A stretch of DNA of 64,000 nt from an uncultured Prevotella sp. (GTDB taxonomy: Bacteria; Bacteroidota; Bacteroidia; Bacteroidales; Bacteroidaceae), in assembly GCA_900551055.1 (NCBI GenBank), contig URUK01000010.1, forward strand, positions 1 to 64,000, given 5' to 3'. Below, one piece after another: positions 32,215-40,349 of the stretch. The translations under genes and the position numbers were made by a program. How positions within the stretch are numbered: position 1 is the first letter of the stretch; each line of letters begins with the position of its first letter. The notes beneath the pieces are model-generated. The model was not told the DNA's origin. It saw only the letters and a list, made by a program, of their open reading frames with translations, and did not search any database.

Positions 32215-33099
32215 TTATAAGTCTTTCTTGGCTGCTCTGAACCGTTTATGCGACCATAGGTATAGCTCCGGCTGTTGTCTGATGGCACACTCCAGGTGCT
32301 GGAAGTACAGGTCGGTAAGCATGAAGTCGTCCAGTTCACGGGGATTGTCGTGCATTTTTATGAACTCCGCCTCGTAAAGACCGCGTCTTGTCCGCCTTAC
32401 GCTCAGGTAAAATGCTTCAAATCCGTAGTGCTTGATTATTTTTTCCGTGCCGGTTAGCGCAGGCACGTAGTGGTTGAGGAAATGCAGGTAATAGTGTGCA
32501 TCCCTTTTCTTTGGCGATTGGTCGGCTATGAAACCTATTGTGCAAACCTTGTGTTCGGCGGCCAGAGTGGTGATGTAGCGCGCGGTCTTGTGCATGTCTA
32601 CGCTCACGGCTCCCATGCGTTCGCGTATGTGCAGCATGAGCCTGTTTATGCTCGGGTTGCTCAACTTGTGGTATATCTGTGCGCCGACAGTGCCTTTCTC
32701 CAACCACAGTGGCATGGACGACACCCATTCCCAGTTGCCGTAATGGCCGAGATATACAGCTACTGATTTGCCGCTGCTCAGGAATGAGTTGACGGCTTCC
32801 ACGTTCTTGAATGCCATGCGGCGCCTTATCGTTTCTTGTGACATCGATGCAAGCTTGCAGCTTTCAAGCAACATGTCCATGAAAAAGTGGTAAAACTTCT
32901 TCTCTATGTGTATTATTTCGTGCAGATTCTTGTCGGGAAACGACTCTGTGAGGTTTTTCCTTACGATGGCGCGGCGGTAGCGGATGACATAATATAGAAG
33001 ATAAAACATTCCGTCTGAAATGATGTACAGCAAACGGAAAGGGATGTATGACAGCAGCTTGAGTGAAAAACGGAGCAAATGATAAATACTTTCCGCCAT
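32215..33099 (-). CDS. LpxL/HtrB-family acyltransferase
   Basis: 294 residues from the ATG at 33099 (MAESIYHLLRFSLKL). The frame is open far upstream, but that part crosses a -7 element and the 22-bp array, so it is not coding. A membrane helix is near 15-40 (IPFRLLYIISDGMFYLLYY). The catalytic HX4(D/E) is in YLGHYGNWEW, and FIADQSPKKRDAHYY matches the conserved region of lipid A late acyltransferases. It adds an acyl chain to lipid A or a related lipid. Its placement with Stealth and glycosyltransferase genes suggests a surface glycolipid. Confidence 0.9.
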   Translation of the reverse strand: MAESIYHLLRFSLKLLSYIPFRLLYIISDGMFYLLYYVIRYRRAIVRKNLTESFPDKNLHEIIHIEKKFYHFFMDMLLESCKLASMSQETIRRRMAFKNVEAVNSFLSSGKSVAVYLGHYGNWEWVSSMPLWLEKGTVGAQIYHKLSNPSINRLMLHIRERMGAVSVDMHKTARYITTLAAEHKVCTIGFIADQSPKKRDAHYYLHFLNHYVPALTGTEKIIKHYGFEAFYLSVRRTRRGLYEAEFIKMHDNPRELDDFMLTDLYFQHLECAIRQQPELYLWSHKRFRAAKKDL

Positions 33100-33134
33100 A
33101 ATGTTTGCGTTTATCTCTTTTTTGTCTTTTTGTG

Positions 33135-33143
33135 GCAAAATTA
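33135..33143 (-). promoter_or_regulatory. -7 element of the acyltransferase operon
   Basis: Minus-strand TAATTTTGC, 36 bp before the start codon at 33099. No TTG at the right distance was found. Confidence 0.45.
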
Positions 33144-33254
33144 AGTTTTTTTCTCCATAATAAGGACATTTTCCTGTACTTTTCAACGAAAAACAAGTTA
33201 TTTGCGACATATTGGACATGCTCTTGAAGTAAAACCTCATATGCCCGGACTGCC

Positions 33255-33364
33255 GGTAGGCTTTTGCCGGAGTTTTAAAAGGTTGTGTTTTGCAGTCTAA
33301 AAGGTCATGTTTTACGTTCCAAAAGGTGGCCTTTTGCAGGCTAAAAGACGGCCTTTTGGAACGC
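33255..33364. repeat. 22-bp-period intergenic array 3 (five units)
   Basis: Units begin at 33255, 33277, 33299, 33321 and 33343; the last four begin AAAAGG or AAAAGA (AAAAGGTTGTGTTTTGCAG, AAAAGGTCATGTTTTACG, AAAAGGTGGCCTTTTGCAGG, AAAAGACGGCCTTTTGG). It lies in the divergent gap before truA. Confidence 0.85.
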
Positions 33365-33491
33365 CGTTTGCAAGTGCTTGTAAACCAGGCGGTTGCCGAC
33401 GGCTCCGCGAACAACATGCCGTGGCGGAAACAAATGTCCCTCGTCCACTTGTTCCTTGTCCCTTGTCCACTCGTATTTCAGATATTTTTTG

Positions 33492-33500
33492 TACTTTTGC
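33492..33500 (+). promoter_or_regulatory. -7 element of truA
   Basis: TACTTTTGC, 29 bp before the truA ATG. The nearest TTG is too far upstream (26 bp), so the -33 element is not identified. Confidence 0.5.
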
Positions 33501-33529
33501 ACGCGTGTTTTCATTGGGGATGATAGCTT

Positions 33530-34261
33530 ATGCAGAGGTATTTCCTTTATTTGAAGTATGACGGCACGGCGTACCGCGGCTGGCAGGTGCAGCCGGAGGG
33601 GCGCACCGTTCAGGGCGAGTTGCAGAGGGCTTTGTCGGTGGCGTTGCGTGGCGAAGTGTCCGTTGTCGGTGCAGGCCGCACCGATACGGGCGTGCATGCG
33701 CGCATGATGGTTGCCCATTTCGACGCGGCTGAGGGCTTGGACTGCCCGCAGCTGGTGTACAAGCTGAACAGGCTGCTGCCGCGTGACATCGCGGCTGACA
33801 GGGTTGAGGCTGTTGATGCGGAGATGCACGCGCGGTTCAGCGCGGTGTCGCGCACGTACCATTATTATGTGCATACACGGCGCGATCCGTTCCGCAGGGC
33901 ATACTCGTGCGAACTGTATTACCTGCCCGACTTCGGCAATATGAACGAGGCGGCGGCCACGTTGCTTGAGTATGACGACTTCGCGTCGTTCTGCAAAAGC
34001 CATACCGACGTGAAGACGACGCTCTGCAACGTAACCGAGGCACGCTGGGTGCAGGATGATGAGTACGGCTGGCACTTCGTAATCACTGCAAACCGCTTCC
34101 TGCGCAACATGGTGCGCGCCGTGGTAGGTACGCTGCTCGATGTGGGGCGGGGCCGCATTGACACCGCCGGGTTTAGGAAAATAATAGAGGGCAGGTCGCG
34201 TTCGGCTGCCGGAGACAGCGTTCCGGCGTGTGCCTTGTTCCTTGAAAAGATATTGTATTGA
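33530..34261 (+). CDS. truA: tRNA pseudouridine(38-40) synthase
   Basis: 243 residues, standard length. It isomerises uridines 38-40 in the tRNA anticodon stem. YDGTAYRGWQVQPEGRTVQG and the catalytic Asp loop VGAGRTDTGVHARM are diagnostic; FLRNMVRAVVGTLLDVGRG is the conserved C-terminal motif. It has a -7 element at 33492 and is followed by a microrepeat region and a transporter gene. Confidence 0.96.
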   Translation: MQRYFLYLKYDGTAYRGWQVQPEGRTVQGELQRALSVALRGEVSVVGAGRTDTGVHARMMVAHFDAAEGLDCPQLVYKLNRLLPRDIAADRVEAVDAEMHARFSAVSRTYHYYVHTRRDPFRRAYSCELYYLPDFGNMNEAAATLLEYDDFASFCKSHTDVKTTLCNVTEARWVQDDEYGWHFVITANRFLRNMVRAVVGTLLDVGRGRIDTAGFRKIIEGRSRSAAGDSVPACALFLEKILY

Positions 34262-34380
34262 AGGAGGGAAGGAGAGAAGAAGTAAAGGAGTAAGGAGAGA
34301 AGGAGTAGGGATTAACGGTTATTCCTTGTATATCCCCTGCAATTTGATTTTTCATTTTTCACTTTTAATTTTCATTTAGA
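34262..34380. repeat. Microrepeat region between truA and the transporter
   Basis: AAGGAGGGAAGGAGAGAAG-like purine repeats (34261-34310) are followed by TTTTTCATTTTTCACTTTT-like pyrimidine repeats (34345-34378). It has the style of the other microrepeat regions, but the two sides do not pair exactly. Confidence 0.5.
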
Positions 34381-35298
34381 ATGTGGTTACTGTTGGCTTT
34401 TCTATCCGCAGCTTTGCTCGGATTTTACGATTCGTTCAAGAAAAAGTCGCTTGACGGTAACGCCGTCATCCCCGTGCTGTTTCTCAACACGTTGTTCTCG
34501 TCGCTCATTTTCCTTCCGTTCATCGTACTGTCGGCCACGACAGGCTTGCTCGACGGCACGATGCTCAAAGTTGCCGGAGGCGGATGGGACATGCACAAGT
34601 ACATCATACTGAAAAGCGTCATTGTGCTGGCGTCGTGGGTGTTCGGGTATTTCGGCATGAAGCACCTGCCGCTCACCATCGTCGGCCCTATCAATGCTAC
34701 GCGCCCCGTGATGGTGCTTGTCGGCGCGTTCATAGTGTTCGGTGAGCGTCTAAACGTTTACCAGTGGATTGGCGTAGCGTTGGCCGTGGCGTCGTTCTTC
34801 ATGTTGAGCCGCAGCGGAAAGAAGGAGGGCATCGACTTCAAGCACGACCGCTGGATATATTTCATCGTGCTTGCCGCGCTGCTCGGGGCGGTGAGCGGCC
34901 TTTACGACAAGTATCTCATGGCTCCGGCAGGGCACGGCGGGGTAGGACTTGACCGAATGATGGTGCAGAGCTGGTACAACATTTATCAGTGTTTTATGAT
35001 GGGCGTGATGCTGCTTGTTCTGTGGTGGCCTAAGCGCAAGCATACCACGCCGTTCCGCTGGGACTGGTGCATCATACTTATAAGCATATTCCTTAGCGCC
35101 GCCGACTTTGTTTATTTCTATGCGTTGAGCATTCCCGGTGCAATGATTAGCGTCGTGTCGATGGTAAGGCGCGGCAGCGTTATTGTGTCGTTCCTGTTCG
35201 GTGCAGTGCTCTTGCATGAGAAAAACCTGAAGAGCAAGGTTGTTGACCTTATACTTGTGTTGCTCGGAATGGTGTTCCTGTATATCGGGTCGAAGTAG
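34381..35298 (+). CDS. EamA/DMT-family transporter
   Basis: 305 residues with about ten membrane helices in two EamA repeats. It starts MWLLLAFLSAALLGFYDSFK. The first repeat ends at PINATRPVMVLVGAFIVFGE with the typical GExxxxxQWIGVALA pattern; the second ends SVVSMVRRGSVIVSFLFGAV followed by HEKNLKSKVVDLILVLLG. Drug/metabolite transporters of this type export small molecules; the substrate is unknown. Confidence 0.88.
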   Translation: MWLLLAFLSAALLGFYDSFKKKSLDGNAVIPVLFLNTLFSSLIFLPFIVLSATTGLLDGTMLKVAGGGWDMHKYIILKSVIVLASWVFGYFGMKHLPLTIVGPINATRPVMVLVGAFIVFGERLNVYQWIGVALAVASFFMLSRSGKKEGIDFKHDRWIYFIVLAALLGAVSGLYDKYLMAPAGHGGVGLDRMMVQSWYNIYQCFMMGVMLLVLWWPKRKHTTPFRWDWCIILISIFLSAADFVYFYALSIPGAMISVVSMVRRGSVIVSFLFGAVLLHEKNLKSKVVDLILVLLGMVFLYIGSK

Positions 35299-35309
35299 TT
35301 TTGCAGTAT

Positions 35310-35383
35310 ACAAGTTGACAAGCAGACAAGTTGGCAAGCCTTATATTTGTTAACTCGTCTGCTTGTTTGCTTGTCAACTTGTT
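35310..35383. repeat. Microrepeat hairpin (CAAGTTGACAAGCAGA units)
   Basis: CAAGTTGACAAGCAGACAAG and relatives (35310-35338) are answered by CGTCTGCTTGTTTGCTTGTC and ACTTG (35355-35383), giving a long imperfect hairpin between the transporter and dapA. Confidence 0.6.
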
Positions 35384-35425
35384 TACTTGTACACTTGTAT
35401 GCTTAAAAACTTGTTTGTTGAAAAT

Positions 35426-35457
35426 TTTGCTTTTTGACGTAAAAATAGTACTTTTGC
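35426..35457 (+). promoter_or_regulatory. Promoter of dapA
   Basis: TTTTG (35425-35429), 19 bp, TACTTTTGC (35449-35457). A textbook Bacteroidetes promoter 31 bp before the dapA start. Confidence 0.85.
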
Positions 35458-35488
35458 ATTCGATTATTAATGAAATAAGCTTGTTTTT

Positions 35489-36373
35489 ATGGCATATAAC
35501 ATATTCAAGGGGTTGGGCATAGCATTGGTAACCCCGTTTTCTCCGGACGGTTCTGTTGACTATCAAGCCCTGAAGAGGCTCATTGCTTATCAGCTTGCAG
35601 GCGGTGCAGACTTCTTTTGCATTCTCGCAACGACGGGCGAGACACCGACACTGACCCGTGACGAGAAGTCGAGAATTAAGCAGCTTGTTGTCGAAATGGC
35701 AGGCGGCAAAGTGCCAATCCTTATGGGCTGCGGCGGCAACAACACAGCGGAGGTGGTGAACGAGTTGCAGACCGGCGACTTTTCTGGCATTGACGGCGTA
35801 CTGAGTGTTTGCCCTTATTACAACAAACCTTCCCAGGAAGGTCTTTACCAGCATTTCAAGACTATTGCAGCGGCAACCGACCTTCCGGTTGTTCTTTACA
35901 ATGTTCCGGGGCGCACGGGGGTCAACATGAAGGCGGAAACTACGGTGCGGCTGGCTACAGACTGTCCGAACATCGTAGGAATAAAGGAAGCTGCCGGAAG
36001 TCTTGAGCAGGTGGACGAAATCATAAAGAACAAACCTGACACGTTTGACGTAATCAGCGGCGACGACGCACTGACCTTCCCGATGGTGGCCTGCGGTGCG
36101 GTTGGGGTAATATCGGTAATAGGCAACGCCCTGCCTAAAGAGTTTTCACGTATGATACGCCTCGAGATGAACGGCGAAATAGAGAGTGCGCGCAAGATAC
36201 ACCATAAGTTTACCGACTTGTTCAACCTGCTATTTGTTGACGGAAATCCGGCCGGCGTAAAGGCCATGCTTCATGAAATGGGTATGATAGAAAACGTGTT
36301 ACGCCTGCCGCTTGTGCCCACACGGCTCACCACAATGCAGCGCATAAGCGAGTGTCTGAAGTTCAGGATTTGA
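35489..36373 (+). CDS. dapA: 4-hydroxy-tetrahydrodipicolinate synthase
   Basis: 294 residues. It condenses pyruvate and aspartate semialdehyde at the first committed step of lysine/diaminopimelate synthesis. GIALVTPFSPDGSVDYQALK and ATTGETPTLTRDEK are at the N-terminus; the catalytic Tyr is in VVLYNVPGRTGVNM; the Schiff-base Lys is in IVGIKEAAGSLEQ; and ISGDDALTFPMVACGAVGVI follows. Standard length. It stands alone behind a strong promoter, with terminator hairpin 36397-36440 after it. Confidence 0.96.
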   Translation: MAYNIFKGLGIALVTPFSPDGSVDYQALKRLIAYQLAGGADFFCILATTGETPTLTRDEKSRIKQLVVEMAGGKVPILMGCGGNNTAEVVNELQTGDFSGIDGVLSVCPYYNKPSQEGLYQHFKTIAAATDLPVVLYNVPGRTGVNMKAETTVRLATDCPNIVGIKEAAGSLEQVDEIIKNKPDTFDVISGDDALTFPMVACGAVGVISVIGNALPKEFSRMIRLEMNGEIESARKIHHKFTDLFNLLFVDGNPAGVKAMLHEMGMIENVLRLPLVPTRLTTMQRISECLKFRI

Positions 36374-36396
36374 ATATTTAGGATATTGTCACAATG

Positions 36397-36440
36397 GAAA
36401 ACGCGGCGTTCCACAATCGGGAACGCCGCGTTTTACGTTA
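36397..36440. terminator. Terminator after dapA, also a two-unit 22-bp repeat
   Basis: AAAACGCGGCGTTCC (36398-36412) pairs perfectly with GGAACGCCGCGTTTT (36420-36434). The two halves are 22 bp apart and read like units of the intergenic arrays (GAAAACGCGGCGTTCC, GGGAACGCCGCGTTTTAC). Confidence 0.7.
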
Positions 36441-36492
36441 CGGTTTAGAGTCTTATCTCCTGTATTTCCTGCCTTTATAAGAGCATAAAGCA

Positions 36493-36521
36493 AAAGCCGC
36501 AGGACTTAGTCCTACGGCTTT
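36493..36521 (-). terminator. Terminator of the small lipoprotein gene
   Basis: AAAGCCGCAGGACT pairs with AGTCCTACGGCTTT (one mismatch, 1-base loop), and on the minus strand it runs into TTTTGC. It is 25 bp past the stop. Confidence 0.7.
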
Positions 36522-36546
36522 ACTCGCTTTTAATTGTTGTAGCTAA

Positions 36547-36729
36547 TTATTCAGCAACAGTTGTGTCAACAGCAGCAGTGTCAGCAGCAACAGTGTCAGC
36601 AGCCAATGTGTCAACAGCTACAGTGTCAGTTGCTGTAGAATCAACAGCCTCAGTGTTAGCTGCTTTATTACCACAAGATGCGAAAGAGATAGCTGCGATA
36701 GCTACGAACATTAAAACTAACTTTTTCAT
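36547..36729 (-). CDS. Small lipoprotein with Ala-Asp-Thr repeats
   Basis: 60 residues. The signal KLVLMFVAIAAISFASCGNK ends in a lipobox with Cys at 19. The mature part is built from repeats of about seven residues: DSTATDTVAVDTLAADTVAA, then DTAAVDTTVAE. It is low-complexity, acidic and threonine-rich, perhaps a surface-exposed or periplasmic spacer. Similar tiny lipoproteins are common in Bacteroidetes and have no known role. A -7 element (36780) and terminator (36493) flank it. Confidence 0.75.
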   Translation of the reverse strand: MKKLVLMFVAIAAISFASCGNKAANTEAVDSTATDTVAVDTLAADTVAADTAAVDTTVAE

Positions 36730-36779
36730 TTTCTTTGCTTTTTAAATCTGTAAAACAATCATTTGTTTATTAAAACGCT

Positions 36780-36788
36780 GCAAAGGTA
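36780..36788 (-). promoter_or_regulatory. -7 element of the small lipoprotein gene
   Basis: Minus-strand TACCTTTGC, 51 bp before the start. No -33 TTG at 19 bp. The rest of 36790-36950 shows nothing recognisable. Confidence 0.5.
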
Positions 36789-36957
36789 AGTATTTTTTCA
36801 ATACGTTGTTCTCTTTTTTATGCTTTTTTTCGACCAATCTTTGTAACTTTTTTATAAATCATTGAGTATCAGTCATATACAAACAGCTAACATCTGTTAA
36901 ATTTTCTATTGGCATTAAGAAATGTTGTTGGATTACACTCGTGTCGACTTTTTTTCG

Positions 36958-36966
36958 TACCTTTGC
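36958..36966 (+). promoter_or_regulatory. -7 element upstream of mtaB
   Basis: TACCTTTGC, 140 bp before the mtaB start. The leader contains short open frames but none with clear support. Confidence 0.5.
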
Positions 36967-37105
36967 GCCATGCAAAATGCACCGTGATGCCGGGAAGTTT
37001 CTTTCTTATTGGCGGAGAGCGTTTGCAGGGCTATTATATAATAAGGTGTAATACTCCTCAAGAGGCGGCCTTTTATTGTTGTTGGCCGTAAAGTAAGATA
37101 TAATA

Positions 37106-38437
37106 ATGATTGATACATCGGCTTTTCAAGGTAAAACCGCCGCTTATTTTACGCTTGGTTGCAAGTTGAACTTCTCCGAAACATCAACTTTCGGACGGCT
37201 TTTGAGTGATATGGGGGTGCGCACTGTGAGCAATGGTGCGGACATTTGCATAATCAATACGTGTTCAGTCACTGAAGTAGCCGACCATAAATGCCGTCAG
37301 GCTATACACCGCATGGTGCGTGAAAACCCGGGAGCTTTTGTAGTTGTAACAGGGTGTTACGCCCAGCTGAAGCCTGAAACGGTGGCCGGGATTGACGGTG
37401 TTGACCTTGTATTGGGTGCAAATGAGAAAGCCGACCTTATACAATTCCTGTCCGAGGCATGGTCGGGCGCAAGGCAGGAGACGTCCCTTCATCGTCATCA
37501 TACGGTAAAGACTAAGGATATAAAGACGTTTGCGCCAAGTTGTTCGCGCGGCAACCGTACCAGATATTTCCTTAAAGTGCAGGACGGTTGCAATTATTTC
37601 TGCACTTATTGCACTATTCCTTACGCCCGTGGTTTTAGCCGTAACCCAAGTATAGAGTCGCTTGTTGCACAGGCACGTCAGGCCGCTGCCGAGGGTGGAA
37701 AGGAGATTGTGCTCACCGGGGTGAACATAGGCGACTTCGGAAGGGGTACGGGTGAGAGTTTTACCGACCTCGTAAAGGCGTTGGATGGGGTAGAAGGCAT
37801 CAGCCGTTACCGCATCAGCAGTATCGAGCCAGATTTGCTTGACGACAGGCTTATTGAGTATTGCACGCACAGCAGGGCGTTCATGCCGCATTTCCATATA
37901 CCGTTGCAGAGTGGATCTGACGAAGTGTTGCGCCTCATGCACCGGCGTTACGACCGCTCGTTGTTCGCCCATAAAATCAAGCTTATAAAGCAGATGATGC
38001 CCGATGCGTTTATAGGCGTTGACGTGATGGTGGGCACAAGGGGGGAAAAGCCGGAGCTGTTTGAGGAAACATACAATTTTATAAAATCGTTGGATGTCAC
38101 CCAGCTGCACGTGTTCCCTTATTCAGAACGTCCCGGAACGGCGGCGTTGAAAATACCGTATGTCGTTTCCGATGCGGACAAGAAGCTGCGCAGCAAGCGT
38201 CTTTTGGACTTGTCCGACGAGAAAACGGAGGCTTTTTACGCCCGGCATATAGGCTCCGAGGCCGAAGTGTTGTTCGAGAAGGCGACACGGGGCAGGGCGA
38301 TGCACGGCTTCACACGCAATTACATACGTGTTGAATTGCCGCCGTCAGATGGAAATGACGAATTGGACAACCAGATAATTACGGTGAAGTTGGGCGGTTT
38401 CAACCATGACAAGACCGCATTAAAAGCTATTTTATGA
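37106..38437 (+). CDS. mtaB: tRNA t6A37 methylthiotransferase
   Basis: 443 residues. A radical-SAM enzyme that converts t6A37 to ms2t6A37. The N-terminal UPF0004 domain has TLGCKLNFSETSTFGRLL (first cluster Cys), INTCSVTEVADHKCRQ and VTGCYAQLKPE. The radical-SAM site is VQDGCNYFCTYCTIPYARG (CxxxCxxC). The TRAM-like end is present (KATRGRAMHGFTRNYIRVE). The order and spacing are of the MtaB branch rather than MiaB or RimO. The next gene starts one base after the stop. Confidence 0.93.
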   Translation: MIDTSAFQGKTAAYFTLGCKLNFSETSTFGRLLSDMGVRTVSNGADICIINTCSVTEVADHKCRQAIHRMVRENPGAFVVVTGCYAQLKPETVAGIDGVDLVLGANEKADLIQFLSEAWSGARQETSLHRHHTVKTKDIKTFAPSCSRGNRTRYFLKVQDGCNYFCTYCTIPYARGFSRNPSIESLVAQARQAAAEGGKEIVLTGVNIGDFGRGTGESFTDLVKALDGVEGISRYRISSIEPDLLDDRLIEYCTHSRAFMPHFHIPLQSGSDEVLRLMHRRYDRSLFAHKIKLIKQMMPDAFIGVDVMVGTRGEKPELFEETYNFIKSLDVTQLHVFPYSERPGTAALKIPYVVSDADKKLRSKRLLDLSDEKTEAFYARHIGSEAEVLFEKATRGRAMHGFTRNYIRVELPPSDGNDELDNQIITVKLGGFNHDKTALKAIL

Positions 38438-38438
38438 T

Positions 38439-39458
38439 ATGGACAAGACCGCTATTGTCATACTGAACTGGAATGGGGTGGAGATGCTTACGCGCTTTCT
38501 TCCAAACGTGCTTGATTACTCCCGTGACGAGGCTGTGGTGTATGTTGCCGACAATGCATCGACCGACAACTCCCTCGAAGTCCTGAAGATGCACTTCCCG
38601 GAGGTGCGTGTCATCGTCTTGGAAAAGAACTGGGGCTTTGCCGAGGGATACAACCGTGCGCTGGAACAGATAGAAGCTGAATATTATGTTCTGCTTAATT
38701 CTGATGTGGAAGTGTCACATCATTGGCTCACTCCGTTGATAGAATTCATGGACAACAATGCCGACGTGGCGGCGTGTCAGCCCAAACTGTTGTCAATGAA
38801 AGAACGGGACGCTTTTGAATACGCCGGAGCCTGCGGAGGCTATCTTGACCGTTACGGTTATCCTTTCTGCCGGGGCAGGGTATTCGACACGTTGGAATAT
38901 GACGACGGGCAATACGATTATGAGGCCGAGATATTGTGGGCCACTGGTGCGTGCATGGTTGTCAGGGCGGTTGACTTCAAGCAGGCAGGCGGTTTCGATG
39001 CTCGTTTTTTCGCCCACAGCGAGGAGATTGACCTGTGCTGGCGCATGCGTCTGTATGGCAAGAAGATATATTGCATTCCCGACAGCTTTGTCTATCACAT
39101 CGGTGGAGGCACGTTGCCGAAGAACAATCCAATGAAAACCTACCTGAATTTCCGCAACAACCTTACCATGCTTTACAAGAATCTGCCCGACAATGAGCTT
39201 CGTCACGTGATGCGTGTGCGGCTTTTCTTGGATTACCTTGCCGCCTTCCAGGCTTTGCTGTCGGGACGTTTCGGCGACTTCAAGGCCATAGTCAACGGGC
39301 GAAAAGCTTTCAAGAAGTGGCTGCCGGAGTACCGGGAAGTGAGGGCGAAGGTGCAGGCTTGCCGAAAGGTTGACGATGTTAAGGGTATATACCGCCGTTC
39401 AATCCTTTGGCAGTATTACGCCAAGGGGCATAAGAAGTATTCGGAATTAGATGCTTGA
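38439..39458 (+). CDS. GT2-family glycosyltransferase (rhamnosyltransferase-like)
   Basis: 339 residues. TAIVILNWNGVEMLTRFLP is the GT-A start; VVYVADNASTDNSLEVL and NWGFAEGYNRALEQ follow; VLLNSDVEVSHHWL holds the DxD-type motif; FFAHSEEIDLCWRMRLYG and VYHIGGGTLPKNNPMKTYL close the catalytic domain. After about 240 the sequence has a helical tail. WsaE/RfbF-like enzymes of this type add rhamnose or related sugars. It begins one base after mtaB, so it is co-transcribed, though the two have no obvious shared role. Confidence 0.9.
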   Translation: MDKTAIVILNWNGVEMLTRFLPNVLDYSRDEAVVYVADNASTDNSLEVLKMHFPEVRVIVLEKNWGFAEGYNRALEQIEAEYYVLLNSDVEVSHHWLTPLIEFMDNNADVAACQPKLLSMKERDAFEYAGACGGYLDRYGYPFCRGRVFDTLEYDDGQYDYEAEILWATGACMVVRAVDFKQAGGFDARFFAHSEEIDLCWRMRLYGKKIYCIPDSFVYHIGGGTLPKNNPMKTYLNFRNNLTMLYKNLPDNELRHVMRVRLFLDYLAAFQALLSGRFGDFKAIVNGRKAFKKWLPEYREVRAKVQACRKVDDVKGIYRRSILWQYYAKGHKKYSELDA

Positions 39459-39483
39459 GGCTGTGCGGACAAGTGTCCGTCTG

Positions 39484-40179
39484 TCATTTCGTAAGTCCCA
39501 ATGACATTACACTGAACTTCACGCCGCTGGCCTTAGCCAGTTCGGTGGCGCATGATATTATTGTTGCGCCGGTGGTAACCACGTCGTCTATTATCAGTAT
39601 GTGCCTGCCTTTTACGGCTTCGCTGTCTTTCAGGACGAATTCGTCTTCCACGTTTTCGTTCCTTTGCCAGCGGTTCATTTGCGTCTGGCTGCCCTTGAAC
39701 GATTTTCTTTTTACAGCATTGCTTATTATTGGCAAGCGTGTTATCTGACTTACTCCGCGTGCTATTTCGAGGCTTTGGTTGTATCCGCGTTCGCGTTTCC
39801 TCTTTTTTGAAAGCGGTATGGGCACTATCGCGTCTATACCGTCAAAGAAATGCTTGGCGGCAAACTCCATGGCGGCCATGCGCCCCATAAGTTCCCCTGT
39901 TTCAGGATGGTTCAGGTATTTCAGCCTGTATATGATTTTGCTTGCATCCGAATGTGCCCTGTAAAAGAACAGCGCCGCGGCCTTTTCAACAGGTATGCGT
40001 CCCCAAAAAAGCTTTGCCATCTCATTGTCGTAAGGCTTCGCCGCGTAGCCGGTTCGCGGCAGCCCGATGTTGCATGCGGTGCATATCACGTCCTCGCCTA
40101 TGCCGAGCCGGCATCCGCACATCGCGCATTGCCTTGGCGCGACGAGGTTGATAAGCCTTACGGCAAGCTCGACAAGCAC
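39484..40179 (-). CDS. comF: ComF-family phosphoribosyltransferase-like protein
   Basis: 231 residues. A Cys-rich zinc site is near the N-terminus (CAMCGCRLGIGEDVICTAC). IVPIPLSKKRKRERGYNQS and the PRPP-binding loop ILIIDDVVTTGATI are characteristic. ComF is needed for late DNA uptake steps in competent bacteria. The gene is convergent with the GT2 gene and begins close to a repeat-rich gap. Confidence 0.9.
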   Translation of the reverse strand: MLVELAVRLINLVAPRQCAMCGCRLGIGEDVICTACNIGLPRTGYAAKPYDNEMAKLFWGRIPVEKAAALFFYRAHSDASKIIYRLKYLNHPETGELMGRMAAMEFAAKHFFDGIDAIVPIPLSKKRKRERGYNQSLEIARGVSQITRLPIISNAVKRKSFKGSQTQMNRWQRNENVEDEFVLKDSEAVKGRHILIIDDVVTTGATIISCATELAKASGVKFSVMSLGLTK

Positions 40180-40246
40180 TTGTTTTAATTAAGAATTAAG
40201 AGTTGAGAATTAAGAAAAAAGCAATTGAATGAATTGAATTTAAGAG

Positions 40247-40338
40247 TTAAGAATTAAGAGCTAAGAAAAATACCAACCGTTTTTGTTGCTGCTGTGCACA
40301 ACCGACAAAATGTATTTTTCTTAACTCTTAATTCTTAA
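40247..40338. repeat. TTAAGAATTAAGAG microrepeat hairpin, second copy
   Basis: TTAAGAATTAAGAGCTAAG and AAAAATA (40247-40272) pairs with TATTTTTCTTAACTCTTAAT and TCTTAA (40313-40338) with one mismatch. A further partial copy lies at 40187-40217. The sequence closely matches 17025-17100. It separates proS from comF, both on the minus strand. Confidence 0.65.
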
Positions 40339-40349
40339 CCTTTAATTTT

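Noticed and set aside
33100..33417. N-terminal extension of the acyltransferase frame
   Set aside because: The extension runs through the -7 element and the 22-bp array and has no resemblance to acyltransferases; the family start is at 33099.
35426..35488. Lysine riboswitch ahead of dapA
   Set aside because: The leader is only about 25 nt from the mapped promoter to the start, far too short for a lysine aptamer.
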